Shown: piece by piece, positions 1 through 10,553 of the stretch
Layout of the letters: every line of letters starts with the position of its first letter
Position numbering within the stretch: the stretch's first letter is position 1
NCBI GenBank assembly: GCA_013398295.1
Contig: VZSF01001071.1
Location: 609,829-673,828, forward strand
From: Chionis minor
Taxonomy: Eukaryota; Chordata; Aves; Charadriiformes; Chionididae
Direction of reading: 5' to 3'
DNA length: 64,000 nucleotides
Made by a program: the position numbers and the translations under genes
The notes under the pieces: generated by a model
Told to the model about the DNA's origin: nothing
What the model saw: the letters and a program-made list of their open reading frames with translations, nothing else
Database searches by the model: none

Positions 1-439
1 TGCAATTCTCCTGGCTACAGCTGTACTAGTAATAAGTGTGCTGAACCATTCTCTCACATTGAACTGTATGGCCCAGGTCCATATCACAAAACTTAGACCC
101 TTTCAATCTTTCTCACTCTGTCTTTTCCAAACAACCTATTGCAATGACCCTGGTAACTTCCAAATCATGCATGGAAATTGGAAGAGCACAGGTTAGCGCT
201 CCCAGTACCAGATTGTTTTAATCATTTAACATTGTAGACCATCTGGGAACATTTCTGGTGTCTGAGAACATCTCTGGGCTTGTATTATTTCACTCTTAGA
301 ATTGTAGCCTGTATTTCTTAAAAAATCTGTTTCATAGACTTTTGCTCTTCCCAGGGATCTCTATTTGTCAGATTTATCTGTCTGGATTTTTACAGTAAAT
401 AACACCTAAGGTTTACTTTTTTTTTACTGTAAATACTAT

Positions 440-965
440 TAGTGTTTGCTGCTCTTCCCAAATCTTAAATACCCAGACCTATTGGTAATTGCTGTCCGAA
501 CCTCCTCACCCCTGTATTTGAGAAGATCCCAGGGATGGCTTTCACGAGGCTCAGTACACTGATGACCCTGTTGCCAGTCTCCGCCTGTCTCAGAAGCTGA
601 CGATATTTCTTTGCTTACTGTATTCTCCCAGGTTACCCAGTCCTGTCCTATTTCCATGCACCACCCATAGAAGCAAGGAGCCAACGCCAATGTCCAGCAC
701 GTGGTGGTGGAACCAACATGAGGTGACAATTTCCTTACCTCTCCAATGACTGTCTTTGCTTCTCTCCCCACCGGGCACCACATTTTGTTGGAACCTCCTT
801 CTGCTGCACAGAAGCTATCGTTCCCTGCTAGTCTCTGCCTAGCTGCTATTTTCTTGCTTCTGTCTATCTGTTGCAGACTTTCTTTGATACACTTCCCACA
901 ACTGGGTGAAATCTGTCAACAAAACCATTCTTTCCTTTGTTTCTCAATTTAAGAGGTCACCAACA
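440..965 (-). mobile_element. Candidate ERV edge: short LTR-like segment, primer-binding-like site and leader
   Basis: Read on the minus strand, 965 to 786 begins TGTTGG and ends CCAACA, a perfect 6-bp terminal inverted repeat of the TG...CA type used by LTRs. Five bases later (780 downward) comes TGGTGCCCGGTGGGGAGA, which resembles a tRNA-Leu-type primer binding site. About 25 bases further on is a strong splice donor, GAGAG|GTAAGG (exon/intron join at 739/738). CA end, short spacer, primer site and splice donor in this order is the layout of a retroviral leader. An open frame of 114 codons continues to 439 but shows no gag motif that I recognise. The LTR-like part is only 180 bp, short for an avian ERV, and no TATA box or AATAAA is obvious. 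This is inference; chance remains possible. Confidence 0.3.
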
Positions 966-1597
966 ACAATTTACATGCCTTGGATCGTGTCCTCCTGGGA
1001 ACTGAATTTTACCCATCCAGCAGTCGGATGCTCAAACCCAAGACAACCTTCAAAGGACCTGACTCTTCCTCCTTATTAATTAAAATGAGCACCAAAGGCC
1101 TCATCCTCTCCCAGGACTATTTTGAATGATAGTATCCAAGGTTTCGCAAATCCCAGCTTTACCAGCCTGGGCCCTGGAAAGGAAATAAACATTTGAAATC
1201 TCAATATTCTTTTAGAGCTGTGTTAGCAGCAGTCCACCTCTTTCTATTGCTGTCCGCATTTTATAAATACTTTTCCAAACATAGGTGGGCATCATTGCTA
1301 TGAATAAACCATAATTCCTACAGCAGAATTCCTCATCTCTATCAGTTCAGATGTTAGTGTTGATCTGTGTGCTTTGCTGTTCAGCCTGTCTGATTAGTGA
1401 TGCCACTGGAAGAGATCTCTGCCTGCCTTCTGAGCCCTTCCCGTTACAGTCTGACAAGCACTAAACACGTCTGAATTAGTCATCTTGCGGTTTAAAATAA
1501 ACAAATAAATCCACCCTTTTCCCTTCTTTCCTTTTGCCTCCTCCTGTGCTTCATGAACACCCTTTGCAGCCCTTCAGAAATTTTCTCTCTTAAAATT

Positions 1598-1693
1598 TCT
1601 TCCTGGTTTTTTTTTTCCCCATGGAGTTTAACCTCACTTAGGAGTTTTTCTGTCTTCCTTTTTTTCCCACGAAGTTTTAACCTCACTTAGGAA
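1598..1693. repeat. Imperfect tandem duplication, period about 54 bp
   Basis: A unit made of a T/C-rich run, a short spacer and the string TTTAACCTCACTTAGGA occurs twice in a row (first core near 1627-1643, second near 1676-1692). The two copies differ by a few substitutions and by T-run length. This is a simple local duplication and no function is implied. Confidence 0.8.
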
Positions 1694-2177
1694 CGCATTT
1701 AATTTCCAGCACGGACCAGGTGTGGCCTACTAGTGCTTCTATAAAAACAGACGCTCCTGCATCAGACATATATCTTTCAGGTTAAAATTAATCCCCTGGT
1801 CTTTAAGTTGAGGAATAAAGTCCTTTATTAATTCCTTAAACAAATCCTTCAAGATTTCTTTCTACGTGAAGGTGGAAACCACAAGCCAGTGAAGCTTTTT
1901 CCAGGAGTGCCCTGATATTGTTGTATTTCCCTTTCTAATCACAAGGAAGTAGCTGCCTTCCCCCTCTTCCCATCCCCAAGTTGTGAATTAGGCTGCTTGC
2001 ATAAGGGTAACCCTTCGGAGGCAGAGAAACCTGCCGGAGGGAGGGAAAGCTGTAGCAGTGGTCAGTTTGATCATCACCCATAGAAACAGCTCAGTTCATA
2101 GCAGTGACTTGCTTGTCAAATGAACCTCAAAATGCGCCTGAATCAGCTGCTAGGAAATACTGGAGAGGTGCTGGTCC

Positions 2178-2224
2178 TTGTGCATGTTTGTGCAAGTGCA
2201 TGTGCATGTGCAAGTGCATGTTTG
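2178..2224. repeat. TGTGCA/AGTGCATG low-complexity run
   Basis: Alternating purine/pyrimidine units of the kind GTGCATG and GTGCAAG repeat six or so times. It is a degenerate (TG)n-type microsatellite, without perfect periodicity. Confidence 0.75.
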
Positions 2225-2339
2225 AGACGTAGCATCCAGTAGAGGAAAAGTCATGGAAACTGTGTTACTGAGTAAAGGGAAGGAGAGAATATTGCAATAT
2301 TCAAATAGGAAATCTGGAAGAGCAGCTGAAGTCTGGAAA

Positions 2340-4500
2340 ACGGGACAGAGAAACTACAGTGGAAAATTTCAACGAGGATATCAGTATAATAGACATAGCA
2401 GAAACCTGTTGGGACCCATGATGATTTGGGACGCAAAGTACTTTTTGAAAGATGAGGAGACCTATTCTGATGGAGGAGATCTGCTCTGTGTTTCAGAAAA
2501 CTTTTATCATGTTACCTAAGTGTTCACAAAGGAACAAGGATTCTTTGTAGATTGAAATTGGGTTTATGAAGGAAAAATATAGTATTAGCATGGAATATTA
2601 TATGATGATATTGTGTGATTATACTCACATTATTTTCTAGTACGTTATTGTTCTTGCATAATATTGCATTATAAAATCAGAGAACATTTGTCACTGGCAG
2701 GCACCTCTGGGTATGGTCTAGTTCAGTCCCCCTGCTTGAGGCAGGGTCAGCTGGGGTAGGTTGCCCAGGACTTCATGAAGGAACATTAACATATAGTGGC
2801 TCTGTGGAAGAGCCATTTTGTAGTCATGACCATGATGTACTTGGAACAACTTCCCAACGTTTTCAGGATCAAAAGAAGCAAGAAAGTCCAAAGAAAGAAG
2901 TAGAAGCCCCTTGCAGCTGTTAAATTTTACAACGGAGAACCAGAGGATGTTTATTAAGAAGGTGTTTACAAGGGCATTGAACCTCTGCACACAACTTTGA
3001 AACCAGTTAAGGACACTATGGTGGAGAAACAAAGCAAATGGTTTCTTCTGCTAATTGAAAAATATTTGAGAAAGCACAGAGGGAACGCAGCATAGATAAA
3101 TGTCATTGAAAGGAACGCTACTATAAACAAGAAGGATTCCTCCAAACGGCTAAAGTCATGCCCAAATAGGGTGAATGGAAAGATCTGTAGGCTGTAATTA
3201 CGTGCAGAAATGTAGCAAGGCAGGACAAAAATCCCTGTCCTAAAATAGCCCAAAATACAAATAATACAGGAAATTATTTACTAAAAACTATTAGCAAATC
3301 CTAGTACCACATCAGGAGCAGGAAGCCTCTCAGGGGATTGTTAGGGTAGCTCAATGATCAAAGTGTGAAAGAAGGAAGGAAAAGCCACAGACAGAAAAAA
3401 CAAATGTATTCGTAGTTTTTGGATCTGTCCACTGAGAAAGAGCCTGGGTAGCCATTCTTGCAGAGGATTTATCAGTGGACATGTCTCAATTTTAACTCAA
3501 AATGTCCTGGAACAAACAGGCAGAATTAACATCAATGAGTCCCCATTACTTGATGGTCTTTATCCAAAGTGCACCAAAGGAGCTCCAAGTAGAAATCACT
3601 GAAGTTCTCACTGTAATGTGTAACTTTGCACTTACAGCTGTCTTAGTACCAAAGGAATGGAATATAGTTAATGTGAAAAATGGAACCACTTATTCAGAAA
3701 TCTGGCATGTGTACTAGGCAAATTATTAATAATGCTATTAAAGAACCACTGAGAACTAGTGATAGATGCATAAACCAGACTTAGTGAGGAAGAACTTTTT
3801 TATAGTGAGGAAGAAATTGTACAATGGGAAATTGTGTTGCACAAATATATTGGAGTCCTCTGAATGAAAAATCATGAAAATAAAGGAGATCTGGATTCAG
3901 CATACCTAGCAATGTTCAGAAGATATTAAAGAATCTAAACCTCAAGGACCTTTAAAGCAATTGAGCAGCTATTGGATAGAAGGGAAGATCCTTGCGTGAA
4001 TAATCAGGAGGGGGTAGAAGCAAATGATCAATTTTTAGAGTGAAAAGAGGTTGCTACTGGTGTGTTTCAGAGGTCTTTGCTGGGACTTTATTGTTCCACA
4101 TAATTAAATAATCTAGAAAAGAAAGTAAAAAGGGAGGAGATACAATATGAAGATGATATGCAGAATACTTTGCTATTCTGCAGAACAGCAAAATGAGAGT
4201 TGACTTTGGAGAACTGCAAAAGCACCGCGTGAATATGAATAACAGAGCAATTAAATGACACATGAAATTTAGTAGAGATAGATGCAAAATGATGCACATA
4301 AGAAGCCTCCTTGTCCAGCAGTTTTCCCTTTATAAATAAGAGGGGGGAGTCTGAGTTGATTGCTATCTCTCAAAAATGAGAGCTCATTGAATGAAGACCT
4401 CAGCCTCAAGTTCAGGACCAGACAAAAAAATCCATGTTACTATACCATTGTGTAAATCTATAATCCACCAGTGTTTTTAACATTCTGTGTAGCTCTGAGC
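2340..4500 (+). mobile_element. Ancient degraded CR1-like LINE (endonuclease and RT remnants)
   Basis: Broken plus-strand frames preserve the order of CR1 ORF2. Near 2380-2420 the reading DISIIDIAETCWDP matches the endonuclease block that reads like DIIGITETWWD in CR1 proteins. At 3535-3690 a frame ending in VPKEWNIVNV resembles the RT entry block (VPEDWKLANV), preceded by a degraded PDGIHP-type segment. At about 4058-4085 a frame resembles the SGVPQGSVLGP block, and at 4150-4310 the frame ending KFSRDRCKMMHI corresponds to MKFNVDKCKVMHI. Each block carries stops or frameshifts, so the copy is long dead. Boundaries are approximate and a separate small CR1 piece lies inside. The family call is from motif order only; a neighbouring L2 or L3-type element is an alternative. 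Confidence 0.6.
2697..2772 (-). mobile_element. Small CR1 3'-UTR fragment
   Basis: The stretch with CAGTCCCCCTGCTTGAGGCA and then GTAGGTTGCCCAGGA matches, in reverse complement, the part of CR1 3' regions that lies just inside the terminal repeat (compare the copy starting at 15966 in this window, which has the same order of words). Only about 75 bp remain. It lies opposite in orientation to the older LINE around it, which suggests a later insertion, though no target-site duplication could be made out. Confidence 0.5.
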
Positions 4501-4639
4501 TCCCCTGCTTGTTGAATATTAAATTGGATAAGATTTAGGGTTAAAAATGACCAAGGTGTGCAATCCAGCTTTTGTACATGGAATAAGTGTGTAGGTTGGG
4601 ACTCTTCAGAGTAGCAGAGAGGACACTGGGATGTGGCAA

Positions 4640-5619
4640 AGGTTTACGAAACCACATGTGGCCTGGAAGGGGTGATCAACTGTACTCACATTGAGTTTGG
4701 AAATAAAAGGAAACTTTTGACCTGTGGTAATGCCAGAAAGCTGTATGTTGTCTTAAAAATGCACCACTTTTCTACAGGATCGAGGGGGCATCAAATTCAG
4801 CCAGTGGGAACCAGATTCAGAATAAAGAGTATAAATTGCCTCTGCTAAAAATAGTTTTAATGTGGGAGAATACTAAGGGAAAGTACCGTATAAGTTTGCC
4901 TTGTTCCTACACTTCTCTGGCAGCCCCTGTTGGAGATAGGATGCTCCTGGGGGTGTTGGTCAACAGCTGTCTAAATATGAGCCAGCAGTGTGCCCAGGTG
5001 GCCAAGAAGGCCAAAAGCATCCTGGCTTGTATCAGGAATAGTGTGGCCAGCAAGACTAGGGAAGAGATTGTCCCCCTGTACTTGGCACTGATGAGGCCCC
5101 GCCTTGAATCCTGTGTTAGGTTTTGGGCCCCTCACTACAAGAAAGACACTGAGGTGCTGGAGGGTGTCCAGAGAAGGGCAACAAAGCTGGTGAATGGTCT
5201 AGAGAACAAGTCTTATGAGGAGCGGCTGAGGGAACTGGGGTTGTTTAGCCTGGAGAAAAGGAGGCTGAGGGGAGACCTTGTTGCTCTCTACAGCTACCTG
5301 AAAGGAGGTAGGGGTCTGTCTCTTCTCCCAAGTAACAAGTGATAGAACAAGAGGAAATGGCCTCACATTGCGCCAGGGGAGGTTTAGATTGGATATTAGG
5401 AAAAATTTCTTCAATGAAGGGGTTATCAAGCATTGGAACAGGCTGCCCAGGGAAGTGGTGGAATCACCATCCCTGGCCCTATTTAAAAGACAGGTAGACG
5501 TGGTGCTGAGGGACATGGTTTAGTGGTGGTTTTGGCAGTGTTAGGTTGATGGTTGGACTCAATGATCTTAAAGGTCTCTTCCAACCTAGACAATTCTATG
5601 ATTCTATTCTATGACTCTA
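4640..5619 (+). mobile_element. CR1 LINE, 5'-truncated, with RT C-terminus and intact 3' end
   Basis: From about 4930 an open frame to 5342 reads through the C-terminal part of CR1 ORF2, including [32 protein letters not shown] and [13 protein letters not shown]. The 3' UTR follows and ends in ATTCTATGATTCTATTCTATGACTCT-like 8-mers at 5592-5618, the diagnostic CR1 terminus. The weaker segment 4640-4900 retains a degraded CTHIEFGN block equivalent to the FADD region (CTL-KFADDTK), so it may be the same copy or the tail of the older element upstream. The copy cannot move: it lacks the endonuclease and the RT catalytic core. The strand follows from the 3' terminus. Confidence 0.85.
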
Positions 5620-8600
5620 GGTAGATCCTCATTCTGAATCAGCCAACCTTTTCTTCGTGTGTGGGAAGAAACAACCTTTTTCTGCCCTTTTCCAATATAG
5701 GAAGTAAGGACTATCAAAGAAACCTAGCAGGTTTCTTTGTTCACGTTCAACATGTTCAAAAAGAAGTGAAAAGATGTGATTTCCATTCACATAGTTCTAA
5801 TGTACGTGCATACATATGTCTAACACACATGATCTAATTCTGCAGCAAATATTTTCTATGATACATATTTCTGCAAAGGAGCTCTCCTGTACAAGATGTT
5901 GGATTGCCAAAGGTTGACATGGGCAAATTCATTGAAGAAAAACCCATCAAGGCTTATTAAATCTCTAGGCAGTTCTCCTGCAGCAAATCCTTAAGGAAGA
6001 GTTGTTGATGGCTGGATGACTGGGGAAGCATCACTACACACTTGAGTTTTTATTGAATTGCTCCACAGGTGTCTTTGATTGGTCCCTGTCACAGGCAGGG
6101 TGCCAGGCAAAGTGAGCATTTTGACTGATTTTGTGTGACCTTTCTTGGCATCTGATTTTGTCTTTCAATGATGTGAAGAATGTGTATGTTCATCTGTAGG
6201 TTTGATCTTCCAAAACATGGCCTTCAGGATAAAGCTTTTTTTTTTTCCCCTGACACCACAAAGAGCTTTTTCCCAGGCACACACAAGTGACAGAGACGCA
6301 TGTCTCATTCTTATTAAAGCTTATCATTCTGTATAATTTAAATAAGGCTACCATTGTGCATTATCAAGGCAGTCACTGCTTTATAGCTATGGTCTCTCAT
6401 GTTGCTGGTGAACGCAAGCATGACCTGATGGGCACCCAACACTGTGTTGATACATATTGGCCAGCTTTTCATCACTAGTTTCATTTTTTTTTTCTTCCAT
6501 TGAATAGTCGCATAAAGGGAATAAAAATATTCATGTTTCTATGGCTATGGCCTGCAAACATTGCGTATTGTATCTTAAGAAACAGTCAAACATAATTTGG
6601 ATGGTATCTTTATAAATGCAAATTCTAGCTGTGTCTAAGATTTCTTATGCTGAAGCAAAGGAAGCTTTCATCTTAAAATATTGTGTTAGCTTTACTGCAA
6701 TTTGCCATATCAAACAGCAAAGAGCCTCTCTCACTCGTTTGTAAACTCTTGATGTAGTAAAATTGTGCTTTCAACTTTTGGTTAATTTTAGCACTTTAGT
6801 CTCGCAATTCCAGTTGTAATATATTTTAGCAGTACAGGTGATGAATCTGTGCACTAGAGAGATGAAAAATGAAAAACAGAACACATCCCTAAAGTGGGAG
6901 TATGCAGTTCCCACAGTCAATCTGCTTGCACTAGCAGATGTTTTCAGGATTGCCTGTCAAAGGGAAGCAGAATTTTCTAAGGATGTATCTGGAGGATATT
7001 GCACATAATGCTCCTGACCCTACAGAAGTGTTTAAGCTTTGTAGAGAAGCAAGCAGGGATACTTAGACCTAGGAAGCTTGCTTGACAAAAGGGAACAGCT
7101 TTGCTATGCTGATGTATAGAAACTACTCTATTACTGACAGAGGTTTTAGTGACCATGCTTGATTATTAAAAAAGAAAGTAAGACATGATACTATTGTTAA
7201 ATTAGAACATTCAGGTTATTTGCTAGAATTGGCTTTGATTAGTGGTGAAATTAAAGGTTTAATTTATAACGTAATGGTGCTAATACAATGTAAGTGCCGA
7301 TATGAATTTGCTAGAAGTAATTTAGCTAGCTCATAGGAATTATACTTACTATCCTACTAAATGCACTTAAGAGATGCCTAGGAAATTAAAGTGTAGCATA
7401 GAGCAAATGAAGTGCAAAAGACATATTAAATGTGGTGTTCTTTGGAGCTTTCCTCGGAGCAATGTTTTTTAGAGACTGCGTCTCGTAGTCCTATCAAGTC
7501 GTGTTAAGATTGAAAAGCTAAATAGCTGCCTTGATTTTAAAGTATATTAATTTTATCTTGTTTCCTCTTTACATACGCCTGTGACTTTCTGTAATAACTT
7601 AAGCATCACAAAGTAACCTGGCAAAGTTTATGATCACTCTTATCTTGTGGATGGGTACTAATGATTATAGCAACCAATAAAAATTACATTTCTCAGCACT
7701 GAGAAAGGCAAAACATCAATTTGCTGGTCAGAGGCATCCTCCAGCTGACTAGAGATTGTTTACACTGGTAAGAGCCTTCCTCATCCCAACATGATGCCAC
7801 GCACACCAGACGTGTGGGTCAGGGATTCCAGCAGACTTGGGAGAGGAGCTCTGGGTTTGCTGGATCTCTCCCCGCCTCTGCTTGGCAAATCATGTGTCAT
7901 TGTAGGGAAATGGGTCTAACACGAGAGACTCCTGTAGCAGCAATGCTTCTCTGATGCAGGTGAGGGTCTCCTTGTGGGAAAGCATGAGATTTGTGGGAAA
8001 AACGCTGTGAGATTTCACTCAAATGGGAAATCTGCTGATGGCCTGCTGTGTGTTTTGCTTCTTGTCTATCAGCCGGGCGCAGTGTGGTTAAAACCAGTCT
8101 AGTATGTGGAAAGCAAGAGCAGGGAGCTCTGTGCTAGGAAAACACAGCCTTGACCTGAGAATCCAGTATCATCCTTGTTGGTAGCAGAGTATAGCATGCT
8201 GCCACGGAAACGGGATGGTTACTGAAGATGTCACCAGTAGGGCAGACTACACAGACCCTTCCCATGGGAACCATTTCATTTGCTTGGGAATATGGTTTTC
8301 ATGGTGATGCAACACAGATTCAAAACTTGGCGGAGCCACGTGAGCAGATACTTTGGCCAATGTCCCCGCTTTGGAATGGCTTCTGCTTTGCAGCCATGGA
8401 AGTGTGTTGGCTGAGCTTGTAAGATGGCGGGGTAGAGGGGAGGAGAATTCCTTCCATTCACCAAATTCACTAATTGTATAAACTGTACTAACGCTTAGTC
8501 CTCTCGTGGCCTAGGAATTTGACAAATTCCTTGTCCTAAAATTAGCTATACCAGAGCTTCATTTGCCTCGTTCTTTAAAGAGTCAAGAAGAGCTAATTGT

Positions 8601-9065
8601 GGCATAGACAGCGAGTCCTACTGCAGCTAACTAGAGCCAGGAAAAGTACATTTTCTTTGTGTCATTCTTTTTAATGAGAAGTAACATAAGAGCTGATGCA
8701 GGAGATCCTGGGCAAGAGAAAGCTTTATTATGTATAAAAACTTCTCTATTTTTCCGCCAGTCTATTATGTGAAAAATGAGTCATATTTTTGACAGTAGCA
8801 GATAAGAAAAGTTGTGGCTGAGGGACTGTGAGTACAAAGGGAGGCAGATGGACGGGTGTTGGAACATGCTGAACAAACAGCTTCATTTTGTTTATTCTCT
8901 TCTAAAGCGCTCAGTCACTGGGTATTGGGAACGTTACATAAAACTAAACCCCTTGTGCTAATTCTCCTCTAGTGGCATGTGCCGGATTTGAAAAGAATTA
9001 CAGCTTTGGTCTTGTAGCAACAACAACAAAGTGGAAGAAACATCTTTGCCAAACAAAACTGAATT

Positions 9066-9116
9066 AGATTGTGTATTTCACTTTATTTTCCTCCAGATTG
9101 TGTATTTCACTTTATT
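9066..9116. repeat. Perfect 22-bp direct repeat, period 29 bp
   Basis: AGATTGTGTATTTCACTTTA plus TT occurs at 9066-9087 and again, unchanged, at 9095-9116, separated by TTCCTCC. The identity indicates a recent local duplication, for example by replication slippage. Confidence 0.9.
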
Positions 9117-10505
9117 CCCTGCAGCAAAAGACCAGTTAGCCTCTGCTCAGCTTGTCCTCGTTGCACTGAGGACTCTGAAAGCAAAGCGTGAGGCAGTTTA
9201 ATCAACGTGGAACGAGTTGTCTCCCGGTTTTGCTGTAAAACCCTATGCAAGCTTGACTGATGGTGACTTGGTTGTGTAGCCAGTCCAAGTCAGGCTGCTC
9301 AGACCTTTCCAGACTGGTCCCAAGCACAAGTTTGGCTGGTGAACAAGGTCATCCAGTTGTAATCAACCATAAAGATGGTTGCTGAGGTGCCCCTGAACTG
9401 TGTACTCAGGCAGGTGTGGGGTGACAGCAGGCCTAGGGCTTTTCTTGTCTTCTGCAAAGAAACCCAGAGTTCAGACTTAAATATCTAAGGTAAAAGGCAG
9501 TGACCGTATTAATCAGCCCAGCATGGCAACTTCCCGGTGCGTGGCAGGGTGGGATGTGTGGGTTACAGGCTCCCCTCAAGACTGAATGATCCCTGTCCTG
9601 TAACAGTGGAGGAACCCGCCGCTGCAGAACTTCTCCCTCCCTCTCCCAGCCTTGTCACCACCGCGTCCAGTCCCCCGCAGGCAGTCTTGTTTTCCATGTG
9701 TGCCAGAAAAGAGGATTTCAGTAACTCATGTCACAAAAGCATGTAGTCTGTGACAAAGATGAGCTTAAATTAATTCTCATTTTTGTCTGGGGGGATACTG
9801 GTTGCAAACTAATTGCAAAAGAAATATGTAATCCAAGCAATTTTCAAGGCTGGAAATGTCACTTATAAATGGATGTTTTTTACAATGTATTTATGATCCA
9901 TTATAGACACTTAGATATTTTCCTAAAATTCTGAGTAAAAAACTGGGACAAAAGGTCATGTTATTATCTTCTTCAAAATAACATCTATAGACTATCTTTA
10001 TATGGCATTTTAAAATACAGTTTTAAAAGTATCAAAGAACACACAATACCCTAAACCATTTCGCAAAGCCAGTAGAATAGAAAATGTGGCTACTGAGATC
10101 TAACCTCACCTGAGTTTTATCAGAAGAAACATAATTAAAATCCAGGCCAAGGACAAAAATTTAAGCTCATTTTGTGTGTCAGCTGTGGCCAGTGCCTGGA
10201 GGAAGAACCACCCACATGCACTGGGGAGAGGGACCTCCAGCAGATGAAAGCCATCAGCCTTGGATGAGAAGAGTGGGAGACTTGTGTCCCACGCTTATTC
10301 CGGTGGCTCTCTAAATTCTGGCCAATGCAATTTAGCCTTGACGCTCGAGTTCAACCTTTTTGTTGAGCATGTGTGTGTGTATATGCATTTATATTACAAA
10401 TATGCACACAAATGGGTTCTCTGTAAGTGCTTGCACCTGAATGCACTTCTGTGAGTGCATGCATATAAATGCATGCATGCAGCTGCACTTATACCTGTTG
10501 TATAT

Positions 10506-10553
10506 GGACATACACACACACACACCCCCACACACCCACCCACCCACCCCCAA
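10506..10553. repeat. (CA)n-(CCCA)n microsatellite
   Basis: A run of CA dinucleotides passes into CCCACA and then CCCA repeats. It is a compound microsatellite and likely length-variable between individuals. Confidence 0.9.

Larger units (their letters stand above)
966..2339. other. Non-coding stretch, no gene seen
   Basis: No exon, RNA gene or recognised repeat could be supported here apart from a small tandem duplication at about 1598-1693 and a GT-rich low-complexity run at 2178-2224. Open frames are short, overlap on both strands and lack domain-like composition. The sequence is AT-rich and looks like ordinary intergenic or intronic vertebrate DNA. Confidence 0.5.

Noticed and set aside
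10509..10553. CA/CCCA-rich block as a CRISPR-like or regulatory repeat array
   Set aside because: It is a compound dinucleotide/tetranucleotide microsatellite without spacers, in a vertebrate genome.
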